This document shows, in pieces, positions 14,582 through 22,356 of a DNA stretch of 24,127 bases. Origin of the DNA: ARS1285 sp039796495 (lineage in GTDB: Archaea > Nanobdellota > Nanobdellia > Pacearchaeales > GW2011-AR1); contig JBDKJQ010000073.1 of the NCBI GenBank assembly GCA_039796495.1, positions 1 to 24,127 of the forward strand, in the 5' to 3' direction. Within the stretch, counting starts at the first letter, position 1, and every line of letters begins with the position of its first letter. Both the position numbers and the translations under genes were made by a program. The notes below the pieces were generated by a model that was not told the DNA's origin, ran no database searches, and saw nothing but the letters and a program-made list of their open reading frames with translations.

Positions 14582-16396
14582 ATGCTTGATTACGGAATCA
14601 TTGGGAATTGTATTATGTCTGCGTTAATTAAAAAGAATGGTGACATTGATTGGATGTGTTATCCTGATGTTGCAAGTCCGAGTGTCTTTGCCCGTTTGCT
14701 CGATGAGGAAAAAGGTGGTTATTTTGGTATCGAACCTGAAGGAGATTATACTATAACACAGACCTATATTGAAAACACTAATATTCTTGAGACGGTGTTT
14801 GAATCGACAGATTATGCATTTAAAATAATCGATTTTTTTCCGCGCTATAAAAAATTATTGGGGAGAAAAAAACTTCTTCTGATTAAAGAGAATCGTTTTG
14901 TCAGAATACTTGAGCCCATCAGAGGTATTCCAAAACTAAAAATATTTTTTCAGCCACGCATGGATTATGCGCGCGGTGAAACTCTTTTGAAGGAAGGAAA
15001 AAATCGCGTTGACGTGAGTAATGGAGAGAGTCAGATGCAGCTTATCACAAATACATATCTTAACAAGATAATGAGGCTGGAATCACTTGAATTACGCAGA
15101 CGATTGTTCTTTGTTTTTGGTGAGCCTGATCCGAGCGAATACTCTGTGAAGCGCGTGTTATCTTTATTATCGTCAACAAAAAAATATTGGCTGCAATGGG
15201 TGAAAGGACTGGTGTTACCTGAAAAAAATAAATCTTTGATCATTAGAAGTGCGTTGTGTCTCAAGTTACTTACATATTCTAACACCGGCGCTATCGTCGC
15301 TGCTGCGACAACTTCTCTGCCTGAAGAAATCGGGAGCGAGCGAAATTGGGATTATCGTTTTTGTTGGGTGCGGGATGGCTCTATGACCATTGACGCATTG
15401 TGCAAAATCGGAAGAAAATATGAAGCAAAAAAATTTATGCAATTTATCATGAATCAGGTGATGGCAAACAAGCACATTCAAATCATGTATGGCATCCACG
15501 GTGAAACAAAATTGCATGAGGAAATGCTCCATCATTTGTCTGGATTTAAACATTCACGACCTGTCAGAATAGGAAATGCCGCATACTATCAGTATCAGCA
15601 TGATATCTACGGAGAAATCATTGACATTCTCTATCTGTATTATGTGTATTACGAATTTGAAAAAACAATGACAAAAAAATTCTGGGAATTTTTGACTTTT
15701 CTCATCACCCAAATTAAAGAACGATGGAAAACTGCCGATCAAGGAATCTGGGAGTTTCGAGGACTTACGAGGCAGTATACGTTTTCAAAACTTATGTGTT
15801 ATATTGGCGTTGATCGTGCAATTAAAATTGCGCAGCGTTTTGGAAAAGAAAAAATGGCGAGTGAATGGACACTGTTAAATGACGAGATTAAAGAGGACAT
15901 CATACAACAAGGATATAACAAAAAGCGAGAAGCGTTCACTATCTTTTACGGAAGCGATGATCTTGATGCGTCGCTTTTGCTCATGGCATATCACGAGTTT
16001 CTTCCGCCGAATGATCAGCGGTTAATCAATACGGTCAGAAGGATTTATGATGAGCTCAGGTGCGATTATCTTGTTCAACGCTACACCATGAAAGATGATT
16101 TTGGAACAAGTAAGAGTGCGTTTACAATCTGCTCGTTCTGGATGGTCGACGCATTATTGTATATCGGCGAAAAAGAAAAAGCGCAAGAAATGTTTGACAA
16201 GTTAATTGCGAATGCAAATCATCTTGGATTATTCAGCGAGGATATTGATATCAAGACAAAAAAGCTGCTTGGAAATTTTCCACAGGCCTATACGCATATA
16301 GCATTAATCAATTGCTGTCTCCTGTTAAGTGAATGGTCGTCGAAGAGAAAAAAAATTGATTGGACAACGGTTAATAGAAAGAAGTGGGTGGATTGA
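14582..16396 (+). CDS. Glycoside hydrolase family 15 (glucoamylase/trehalase type), 604 aa
   Basis: An inverting alpha-glucosidase of family GH15, active on starch-like glucans or trehalose. The N-terminal beta-sandwich domain begins YGIIGNCIMSALIKKNGDIDWMCYP. The (alpha/alpha)6 catalytic domain starts about residue 250 with ERNWDYRFCWVRDGSMTIDAL. The two catalytic acids expected are Glu391 in QGIWEFRG and Glu553 in GLFSEDID, followed by the typical LGNFPQAYTHIALIN. Length is normal. No signal peptide is seen, so it is probably intracellular, suggesting glycogen or trehalose breakdown. The ATG at 14582 fits the TATA box at 14554-14562; a TTG at 14567 would add five residues. Substrate not determinable. 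Confidence 0.9.
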   Translation: MLDYGIIGNCIMSALIKKNGDIDWMCYPDVASPSVFARLLDEEKGGYFGIEPEGDYTITQTYIENTNILETVFESTDYAFKIIDFFPRYKKLLGRKKLLLIKENRFVRILEPIRGIPKLKIFFQPRMDYARGETLLKEGKNRVDVSNGESQMQLITNTYLNKIMRLESLELRRRLFFVFGEPDPSEYSVKRVLSLLSSTKKYWLQWVKGLVLPEKNKSLIIRSALCLKLLTYSNTGAIVAAATTSLPEEIGSERNWDYRFCWVRDGSMTIDALCKIGRKYEAKKFMQFIMNQVMANKHIQIMYGIHGETKLHEEMLHHLSGFKHSRPVRIGNAAYYQYQHDIYGEIIDILYLYYVYYEFEKTMTKKFWEFLTFLITQIKERWKTADQGIWEFRGLTRQYTFSKLMCYIGVDRAIKIAQRFGKEKMASEWTLLNDEIKEDIIQQGYNKKREAFTIFYGSDDLDASLLLMAYHEFLPPNDQRLINTVRRIYDELRCDYLVQRYTMKDDFGTSKSAFTICSFWMVDALLYIGEKEKAQEMFDKLIANANHLGLFSEDIDIKTKKLLGNFPQAYTHIALINCCLLLSEWSSKRKKIDWTTVNRKKWVD

Positions 16397-16409
16397 GTTT
16401 AAAATAGTT

Positions 16410-16717
16410 ATATCTCCGCCCAAACAATTTGATGTCCGAGCCTGCAACTAAAAGGTAGAGATATTTTTGCATTTCTCGCTGAAAGCGAGACAATCTGTGC
16501 GAAACACTAATGCAAACACTCGCAAACTGGGGGCTAGTGGTCAGGGGTATCAGAGTTCGCTTTAATTGAGTTTAACATCGGAATTTAACGAAGTCGCCGA
16601 AGGCGATTTGGGTGGAGAAACCTGCAAGGTTTCGGAACCGTTAAATTCCTGTTAGTTTCGTCTGACCAACGGGAAGACTTGATTTTTAGTGCAACGATGC
16701 CGAAGGCAAAAAATCAA
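16410..16717 (+). ncRNA. Candidate structured RNA between GH15 and the qng1-like gene
   Basis: A 470-base gap between convergent genes is full of nested complements. A: ATATCTC 16410-16416 with 16458-16464. B: TTTGCATT 16466-16473 with 16509-16516, enclosing C (TCTCGCT-GAA-AGCGAGA, 16474-16490) and D (GTG/CAC, 16497-16507). E: TGGTCAG 16538-16544 with 16662-16668, enclosing F (TAACA/TGTTA, 16573-16577 with 16650-16654) and G (GGAATTTAACG 16580-16590 with 16639-16649). G encloses H (AAGTCGCC-GAA-GGCGATTT, 16591-16609) and I (GAAACCT-GCA-AGGTTTC, 16617-16633). J: TTGATTTTT 16679-16687 with 16709-16717, enclosing K (TGCC-GAA-GGCA). I did not match it to RNase P, SRP RNA or tRNA. The strand is uncertain. 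A DNA structure (cruciform or ssDNA hairpins of a mobile element) is the alternative. Confidence 0.45.
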
Positions 16718-16719
16718 AG

Positions 16720-16838
16720 TTTTTGAGAATGCCGTTTGTATTAATCTGAAATAATATTTTTTTGGGTGGGCTATGTATTAGAGAGACGCGCGCTTTTTTT
16801 GTTTCTTTTTTTTCTAAAAAAAGAAAATGGGGATTTCC
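16720..16838 (+). repeat. Left terminal inverted repeat of the cassette
   Basis: Imperfect copy, inverted relative to 18592-18731; identity is concentrated in four blocks of 11-15 bases. GGGTGGG occurs in both repeats (16764-16770 and 18666-18672) but in the same + orientation rather than inverted. Confidence 0.65.
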
Positions 16839-16867
16839 GTCTTTTTGCTTCTTTTTTGAGAAGAAGT

Positions 16868-17830
16868 TTAGTAAGAAGTAGTTCTTGTTAAATGGAATGG
16901 AGTTTTAACCCTTCCTCCAATTGTCCATAAATAATCATTGACATTCAAAGCAGAAATAGTTATTCCTTTGGATTCTAAATTTTGTCTTATTAGTTCAATA
17001 ACCCAAATAGTGTTTGCCCTAATTTCTATTTCTTCTGGACTTCCTTTTTTCAGAAGAATTTTATTGTCAATTTTTTCTTGTAGTTCTTTTGAATATTCAA
17101 AAATTCCAATTTCTCTTAACATGTTTGGGATAATATAATCTGCAAGTGCAGTTAGAAAATTTATGTTTTTCAGATTTCCATAATTCTTTCCTTGAAATAT
17201 TGAATAAATTCCTTCAACTAAACCTTGGGCTCTTTTTTGAAAATATACTTTTTTTCCTTTGTAAATTTCAACATCTTGAAAAGAAGGAAACGATGTTAAA
17301 ATTATATCTACTAATTTCAAAGCATCACCATTAGCTTGTTCTACAACTTTAGAAAATTCTCCATTGTATTTTTTAATTAAAATATTTCCAATCTCATTAA
17401 GAATTTTTACTCTTTCTTCTAAAAGAGGGATTTCAGTATTGCCTCTTAAAATTATTCCTAGTTCATTTTTATCTAATTTTGATAGAAAATTCGGATTTAG
17501 AATATCTTTTCCTTCGTCAATAGCTCTAAAAATAGAAGCTACTAAACTCCACGACCCCCGAGTATAAAGTTTTCCTTTATACTCAACATTCCAATAAGGT
17601 TTACCCCAATAAGAAAAACTTATCGCATTGAATATCGCAATAAACATTAATTTTTGTTCATCATCAAAAATATTTATGTCAAAAGGAGAATCTAGTAACC
17701 AATAATGTTCTTTATGCTTCTCAAATTTTTCAACAAAGTCATCTATTTTGGATTTATCAATTTTTACAAAATCAGAATTATCTACAACAAATTTTACAGA
17801 TTCCAATATTTTATTATTTTCCATTTTCAT
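16868..17830 (-). CDS. Queuosine-salvage hydrolase family (Qng1/DUF2419), 320 aa
   Basis: Matches the queuosine 5'-phosphate N-glycosylase family, which releases the queuine base from queuosine nucleotides so it can be reused in tRNA. Features in order: FNAISFSYWGKPYWN (67-81), RGSWSLVASIFRAID (91-105), VYFQKRAQGL (195-204), the conserved ALADYIIP with Asp231, then GIFEYS, then EEIEIRANTIWVIELI, and finally the DYLWTIGG and PFHLTRTTSY ends. Length is typical. Its start overlaps the end of the methyltransferase gene by 17 bases; ATG 17824 is an alternative start. Archaea usually make archaeosine rather than queuosine, so this gene is out of place and is probably acquired. A CTTCTT/AAGAAG hairpin (16848-16866) follows its stop. 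Confidence 0.82.
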   Translation of the reverse strand: MKMENNKILESVKFVVDNSDFVKIDKSKIDDFVEKFEKHKEHYWLLDSPFDINIFDDEQKLMFIAIFNAISFSYWGKPYWNVEYKGKLYTRGSWSLVASIFRAIDEGKDILNPNFLSKLDKNELGIILRGNTEIPLLEERVKILNEIGNILIKKYNGEFSKVVEQANGDALKLVDIILTSFPSFQDVEIYKGKKVYFQKRAQGLVEGIYSIFQGKNYGNLKNINFLTALADYIIPNMLREIGIFEYSKELQEKIDNKILLKKGSPEEIEIRANTIWVIELIRQNLESKGITISALNVNDYLWTIGGRVKTPFHLTRTTSY

Positions 17831-18518
17831 AAATTACAATGTTATGAGATATTTTTTTATTCTTAATTTTTGAAGCAATGTCTTCTCCAAAAATTTTCTC
17901 AAATATTTCTCTTGCTTTGTTTAATGTTTCAAATTGAAAGTATGTTTGAAAAGATTCTATTTTTCTAAAATGGTGTTCTTCTAGCCATTTTAATTTTTGT
18001 TCCGTTTTTTGATTCCCATGATTTTCTTCTACTATTTTTTTATAATCTCCTTCAACATCATTCTCTATTAAATAGATTTTTCCATCTTTTTTTAAAACTC
18101 TTTTCATTTCTTCCAGTAGAGATTTTCTAATTTTTAGATTATGAATGCCTCCAATAACCCACGCGGAAAAAATTACATCTACAGAATTGGATTCAAGAGG
18201 TATTTTATTTGGAGTATTTTTAATAAATTTGACTTTATTTGATTCTTTTATTTTTTCTTTAGCAAATTTCAGTTGATTATCCGCAACATCCATTGCGATA
18301 AATAATTTTGAAAGCGGGGCAATGGATTGAATAAATTTTCCAGTTCCACAACCAAAATCTAAAACAATCTTGTCCTTAACTTTATTTGATAAAAATTTAC
18401 TAATTTTCTCAGGATAATCTTCAGCCGAACTAAAAGAATCATAGACTTTTGAACCAACTTTGTAAATCTCAGATTCTGAGTGAAGTTTGTCTAGTTCAAT
18501 TAATTTATTGTTCTCCAT
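17814..18518 (-). CDS. Class I SAM-dependent methyltransferase, 234 aa
   Basis: Rossmann-fold methyltransferase of the type-11 group. Motif I is VLDFGCGTG (52-60), the acidic residue binding the ribose is Asp77 in AMDVAD, and motif IV/post-motif region is VDVIFSAWVIGGIHN, followed by LLEEMKRVLKKDGKIYLIEND. The substrate is unknown. It is the first gene of a two-gene operon with the Qng1-like gene, inside the inverted-repeat cassette, so a role linked to nucleoside or tRNA-base metabolism is possible. A minus-strand TTTTTATAG box at about 18542-18550 lies 25 bases upstream of its start, within AGCT-flanked sequence. Both cassette proteins begin with MENNK in their N-termini. Confidence 0.85.
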   Translation of the reverse strand: MENNKLIELDKLHSESEIYKVGSKVYDSFSSAEDYPEKISKFLSNKVKDKIVLDFGCGTGKFIQSIAPLSKLFIAMDVADNQLKFAKEKIKESNKVKFIKNTPNKIPLESNSVDVIFSAWVIGGIHNLKIRKSLLEEMKRVLKKDGKIYLIENDVEGDYKKIVEENHGNQKTEQKLKWLEEHHFRKIESFQTYFQFETLNKAREIFEKIFGEDIASKIKNKKISHNIVIYENGK

Positions 18519-18556
18519 AAAAGTAAAAAATAAGAAGAGCTATAAAAAGCTATCTT

Positions 18557-18646
18557 TCGGCGAAGCCGAGACTAAATGTCCGAAGGACTAAGGAAATCCC
18601 CATATAAATTCAAAAACGAAGTTTTTGCTATTTGTCCTGAAAGGAC
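18557..18646 (+). repeat. Cluster of four GAA-triloop hairpins
   Basis: TCGGC-GAA-GCCGA (18557-18569), GTCC-GAA-GGAC (18578-18588), CAAAAAC-GAA-GTTTTTG (18611-18627) and GTCCT-GAA-AGGAC (18634-18646). The stems differ in sequence; only the loop is constant and on the same strand. They lie inside and next to the right inverted repeat. Confidence 0.7.
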
Positions 18647-18731
18647 TAAGCGCGTCTCTCCTATTGGGTGGGAGAAAAAATATTATTTCCTATTTTTTGT
18701 TTTAACTCTAACTTCTAGGCATTCTCAAAAA
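18592..18731 (-). repeat. Right terminal inverted repeat of the cassette
   Basis: Inverted partner of 16720-16838, with four matching blocks in the same order. It is longer than the left copy because it holds two GAA hairpins (18611-18627 and 18634-18646). Confidence 0.65.
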
Positions 18732-18746
18732 TTGAAACTAACATAA

Positions 18747-18774
18747 TCATATCAGAAGTTTATTTCTGATATTA
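18747..18774. other. dif-like recombination site upstream of xerA
   Basis: TCATATCAGAA (18747-18757), spacer GTTTAT (18758-18763), TTCTGATATTA (18764-18774). The arms are reverse complements at 10 of 11 positions, with a 6-base spacer, the 11-6-11 layout of Xer/dif sites. It is 55 bases upstream of xerA and 15 bases outside the right terminal repeat. The arm sequence differs from the Pyrococcus-type dif as I remember it, so this is a layout-based call. Confidence 0.5.
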
Positions 18775-18829
18775 TGCTTTAAAGAGAGGTTATAAGAAGT
18801 TATTTATATGTTAAGGAGTTTAAACATAA

Positions 18830-19636
18830 ATGCATGAAATAGATAAATTAAAAAGAGAGCTGGAAATCAGAAATTTTTCTAAAAAGACGATTAAATCTTA
18901 TGCTTACGCGGTCGAAAAATTTCTCAAATACTCCAACAGCGATGCTCCAGATGAAGAGATGCTAAAAAACTATTTGCAAACTTTAATAAAAAAACAAAAC
19001 CCTTCAACGGTTTCTGTAAAGTTAAGTGCAATAGAATTCTTTTTTGATAAAATTTTAAATAGAAAAATAAAATTGCCGCATCCAAAAAGAAATAAGACTA
19101 TTCCAAACATTCTAACAACTGACGAAATAAAAAAATTAATTGATAATACGGCGAATATAAAACACAGACTAATAATAAAACTGCTTTACGGATGCGGGCT
19201 TAGAGTTTCAGAACTGACTAATCTTAAGAAGGAGGACTTTAATTTCACGGAAAACCTTCTTAAAATTAAGTTAGCTAAAGGCAAAAAAGACAGGTTTGTT
19301 AAAATACCTGACTCTCTGAAAGAAGAAATAAAAAAATATTTTGAGCTTACAAATTCAAAAATTGCTTTTGAATCGAACAGGAGTGGCACATTAAGCACAA
19401 AAACAATTCAGTTAATTATAGAAAATGCCGCAAGGAAATCAGACATAAAAAAAGAAGTCTATCCTCATCTTTTAAGACATTCTTTTGCAACCCATCTTCT
19501 GGAACAAGGCACAGATTTACGATTAATACAAAAGCTTCTAGGCCATAGCGATATTAAAACAACCCAAATATATTTAAAAATATCAAATCAATCAATTAAA
19601 AATGTTACAAGTCCTTTAGACAAAATAAATTTATAA
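18830..19636 (+). CDS. xerA: XerA-type tyrosine recombinase, 268 aa
   Basis: Site-specific recombinase; archaeal XerA resolves chromosome dimers at dif, and relatives act as integrases. Residues 1-75 form the SAM-like core-binding domain (RNFSKKTIKSYAYAVEKFL). The catalytic domain has Arg125 (GCGLRVSEL), a Lys in the KGKKDR hairpin near 150, His213-x-x-Arg216 (HLLRHSF), His239 (LLGHSD) and nucleophile Tyr248 (TTQIYLK). Length fits XerA. A TTTATATG box at 18803-18810 fits the start. A dif-like site lies just upstream. topA begins one base after its stop, so the two are probably co-transcribed. Codon use is AT-rich, like the cassette genes, so an element-borne integrase is an alternative to the host XerA. 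Confidence 0.9.
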   Translation: MHEIDKLKRELEIRNFSKKTIKSYAYAVEKFLKYSNSDAPDEEMLKNYLQTLIKKQNPSTVSVKLSAIEFFFDKILNRKIKLPHPKRNKTIPNILTTDEIKKLIDNTANIKHRLIIKLLYGCGLRVSELTNLKKEDFNFTENLLKIKLAKGKKDRFVKIPDSLKEEIKKYFELTNSKIAFESNRSGTLSTKTIQLIIENAARKSDIKKEVYPHLLRHSFATHLLEQGTDLRLIQKLLGHSDIKTTQIYLKISNQSIKNVTSPLDKINL

Positions 19637-19637
19637 A

Positions 19638-21941
19638 ATGCCGCGCAAAAAACCAACCCCTCTTGCAGTTGAAACAAAAGAATATCATGTCTTTGATCCT
19701 GCGGATGTGAAAAAAACTGTTGAAATAACTGAAAAGCCGAAACCCACTACAAAAGATGTTGAAATCGTTGAGAAAAAGGGAACAAAGAAGATAAAAAAAC
19801 CAAAAGAAAAAAAATCAAATGAAAATTCATCCGATGAAGCTGGTGGGAAAAAGCCTGCGGGACAGTATGTTCTCATTATCACTGAGAAGCCGCAGGCAGC
19901 AGGAAAAATTGCTGCTGCCCTCTCTGATGACAGTGAGAAAAAAGTTTCAAATGCACAGGGAGTTTCGTATTATGAATTAACCAGGAATGGCAAAAAAATC
20001 GTTGTTGCATGTGCAGTTGGACACTTGTTCACGGTTGCTCAGATGAAGAAGGGTGCGGAATATCCACGATTTGATGTAGAATGGAAGCCGAACTTTGAAG
20101 TTGACAAAAAAGATTTTACAAAAAAATATTATGCGGTTATAAAAAAACTAGTTGACAAGGCAACCGATATTATCATTGCAACAGACTTTGATGTTGAAGG
20201 AGAGGTTATTGGTTATAATATTGTGCGGTTTATTGCGGAGCGGAATGATGCGAAGCGGATGAAATTTTCTTCTTTGACTGCGGAGGAATTGCAGGACTCC
20301 TATGATCATGTTTTACCGACGATAGAATGGGGGCAGGCAATTGCTGGAGAGACGCGTCATTTTATTGACTGGCTGTACGGCATTAATCTCAGCAGGGCAC
20401 TCATGCAGGCTATTAAGGCAGCAGGAAAATTCAAGATCATGTCTATCGGTAGAGTGCAAGGCCCGACATTAAAACTGATTGTTGATAAGGAAAAAGAGAT
20501 TCTCAAATTCAAGGCAACACCGTATTGGCAGGTTTTTGCAACTGTGAATGACGGAAAAAACAAGCTTGAGTTAAAACATCCGAAGGATCTTACAAAAAAG
20601 GAAGATCTTGAGAAATTTAAACATCTGGAGGGTAAGAAGGGAATGGCTGAAACCAAAAAGACGAAACAGTCGCTTGCTCCACTGGCTCCGTTTGACTTGA
20701 CAACACTGCAGACTGAAGCATATAAATTTCATAACATTACGCCGGCACAATCACTTGCCATTGCACAACAATTGTACTTACAGGGATTGATATCTTATCC
20801 ACGAACATCTTCTCAAAAAATTCCTGACGCAATGAAACCATTGGAAGTCTTGGAAAAATTAGGAAAACATTTTTCTGGACTGACAACACATACCACAAAA
20901 AATAAGCCAGTTGAGGGAAGTAAATCAGATCCGGCACACCCGGCGGTTATACCGACGGGAAATTACCATAATCTCGAAGAGCAGGACGAGAAGATCTATG
21001 AATTAATTGTGAAACGGTTTATTTCGTGTTTTTGTGATGACGCAGAACTTGCGAACAAGAAAGTTGAACTGAGTGTTGACGGCCTGAAATTCGCTGCGCG
21101 CGGCATGGAAATTCTCAAGAAAGGATGGTTGGCAGTGTATCCGATGAAGATGGAGGAGAAAGAAATCAAAGATATGCATGGTGAGGCGGTGATTGAAAAA
21201 ATAAAAATTGAAGAAAAAGAGACACAACCTCCGCGACGGTATTCTCCTGCTTCAATTGTTTCTGAACTTGAAAAAAGAAATTTGGGGACAAAGGCAACAC
21301 GAGCGAACATCATTGAAACATTGTACAGTCGAAATTATATCAAAGAGCGGCAGATACAGGCAACGCCGCTTGGCATGCATCTTATTGACAGTTTGCAAAA
21401 ACATTCTCCTATTATTATTGACGAGCATTTAACACGGGAGATTGAAAAAGACATGGATCATATTCGAGAGTCGAAAAAAGATCTGGAGAAAAAAGAGGCG
21501 GAAGTTTTGAAGAAAACTGAGGATGCCTTGATGAAAATTTCTGTTGAATTCAAGAAAAAAGAAAAAGAAATCGGTGATGATCTGATAAAGGCGAATGAAG
21601 CGTTTATCCAGCAGGAAAAAGAAAGCAATACGCTTGATCTTGCATGCCCAAATTGCACGAGCGGAAAATTGGGTATCAAATTTGCGCCACGGTTTCGGAG
21701 TTATTTTATCGGTTGTTCAACATATCCTGATTGCCGGCAAACATTTCCTTTGCCGCATGCGCTGATAAAAAATGATGTGCATAAAAATTGTGAGGCATGC
21801 AATTGGCCTCTTTTATTATCGATAAAAAAAGGAAAACGGCCGTGGATCTTTTGTTTTAATCCGAAATGTCCGAAGAGACAACAGAGAGAGGAGCAGAAAG
21901 AAGGAGAGACTTCTGCAGAATCTTCAGAGGTGGCGGAATAA
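19638..21941 (+). CDS. topA: DNA topoisomerase I, type IA, 767 aa
   Basis: Relaxes negative supercoils by single-strand passage. A Lys/Glu-rich, probably disordered extension (1-75) precedes the TOPRIM domain, which starts VLIITEKPQAAGKIAAAL and has ATDFDVEGEVIGYNI. Then come the core segments IGRVQGPTL and LISYPRTSSQKIP with nucleophile Tyr387, and NLGTKATRANIIETLYSRNYI. Two C-terminal four-Cys zinc fingers follow (CPNC...CSTYPDC and CEAC...CFNPKC), ending in an acidic tail. Archaeal type length. The N-terminal extension is longer than usual. The gene starts one base after xerA; the TTTATAAA at 19629-19636 is too close to be its TATA box. Its stop abuts that of the convergent gene at 21942. 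Confidence 0.96.
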   Translation: MPRKKPTPLAVETKEYHVFDPADVKKTVEITEKPKPTTKDVEIVEKKGTKKIKKPKEKKSNENSSDEAGGKKPAGQYVLIITEKPQAAGKIAAALSDDSEKKVSNAQGVSYYELTRNGKKIVVACAVGHLFTVAQMKKGAEYPRFDVEWKPNFEVDKKDFTKKYYAVIKKLVDKATDIIIATDFDVEGEVIGYNIVRFIAERNDAKRMKFSSLTAEELQDSYDHVLPTIEWGQAIAGETRHFIDWLYGINLSRALMQAIKAAGKFKIMSIGRVQGPTLKLIVDKEKEILKFKATPYWQVFATVNDGKNKLELKHPKDLTKKEDLEKFKHLEGKKGMAETKKTKQSLAPLAPFDLTTLQTEAYKFHNITPAQSLAIAQQLYLQGLISYPRTSSQKIPDAMKPLEVLEKLGKHFSGLTTHTTKNKPVEGSKSDPAHPAVIPTGNYHNLEEQDEKIYELIVKRFISCFCDDAELANKKVELSVDGLKFAARGMEILKKGWLAVYPMKMEEKEIKDMHGEAVIEKIKIEEKETQPPRRYSPASIVSELEKRNLGTKATRANIIETLYSRNYIKERQIQATPLGMHLIDSLQKHSPIIIDEHLTREIEKDMDHIRESKKDLEKKEAEVLKKTEDALMKISVEFKKKEKEIGDDLIKANEAFIQQEKESNTLDLACPNCTSGKLGIKFAPRFRSYFIGCSTYPDCRQTFPLPHALIKNDVHKNCEACNWPLLLSIKKGKRPWIFCFNPKCPKRQQREEQKEGETSAESSEVAE

Positions 21942-22307
21942 TTATTTCACAAAATGACTAAACTCTTCATGGGCATGATACAATAGTTTCTTTTTTTCTT
22001 CAGCAGGAACATTTTCAGATGATAATTTCTCCTGCGCTAGTCTAATCTCGTCTACAAAGTCATATACTGTTTTTGGTCTCACATCAAAAAATTCACAAGC
22101 TATTCCGCGATATGTATGTTCTGCATCGTTTGATTGTGATTGGAGAAAATCGCAAAATTCATCGAGTGCAATAGGATGATCCTCACCAATTTCTATTTCA
22201 AGCAGCGCAAGAGATGTCAAGAGAACCATATATTCACCATTCTTCCATAATTGTTGATTATGTTGCTGAGAAATTCCAAACACTTTCACTCGCTCAACAA
22301 TACTCAT
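21942..22307 (-). CDS. Hypothetical protein, 121 aa
   Basis: Not recognised. It is a soluble, mostly helical acidic protein. The segment EHTYRGIACEFFDVRPKTVYDFVDEIRLA (about residues 63-91) could be a helix-turn-helix-like unit, and the C-terminus (EEKKKLLYHAHEEFSHFVK) is an amphipathic helix. No signal peptide. Its stop codon directly abuts that of topA with no gap. Upstream, TATATTAATATT (22330-22341) sits at the leaderless spacing. It lies downstream of radB on the same strand, 49 bases away, with its own promoter. Confidence 0.55.
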   Translation of the reverse strand: MSIVERVKVFGISQQHNQQLWKNGEYMVLLTSLALLEIEIGEDHPIALDEFCDFLQSQSNDAEHTYRGIACEFFDVRPKTVYDFVDEIRLAQEKLSSENVPAEEKKKLLYHAHEEFSHFVK

Positions 22308-22356
22308 CCTGTTTTTAAGTAAAAGAAGTATATTAATATTGTTATTATTGAATTGA

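Larger units (their letters stand above)
16720..18731. mobile_element. Inverted-repeat-flanked two-gene cassette
   Basis: Four sequence blocks at the left end reappear in the same order, inverted, at the right end: TTTTTGAGAATGCC (16720-16733 and 18718-18731), GAAATAATATTTTTT (16748-16762 and 18675-18689), GAGAGACGCGC (16781-16791 and 18650-18660) and ATGGGGATTTCC (16827-16838 and 18592-18603). The 2 kb between holds only the methyltransferase and Qng1-like genes, both more AT-rich in codon use than the flanking genes. No transposase is inside and no clear target duplication was seen. It could be a non-autonomous transposable cassette, possibly mobilised by another enzyme in trans. Confidence 0.6.

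Noticed and set aside
16531..16560. tRNA-like start with a D-arm-like TGGT/ATCA stem
   Set aside because: No matching acceptor 3' strand, anticodon stem or T-arm follows, and TGGTCAG pairs better with CTGACCA at 16662-16668.
16720..18774. Cassette as an IMEX-type element integrated at dif
   Set aside because: Only one dif-like site was found, on the right; no second copy is visible at the left end.
19629..19636. TTTATAAA as the topA promoter
   Set aside because: It ends two bases before the topA ATG, too close; it is the 3' end of xerA coding sequence.
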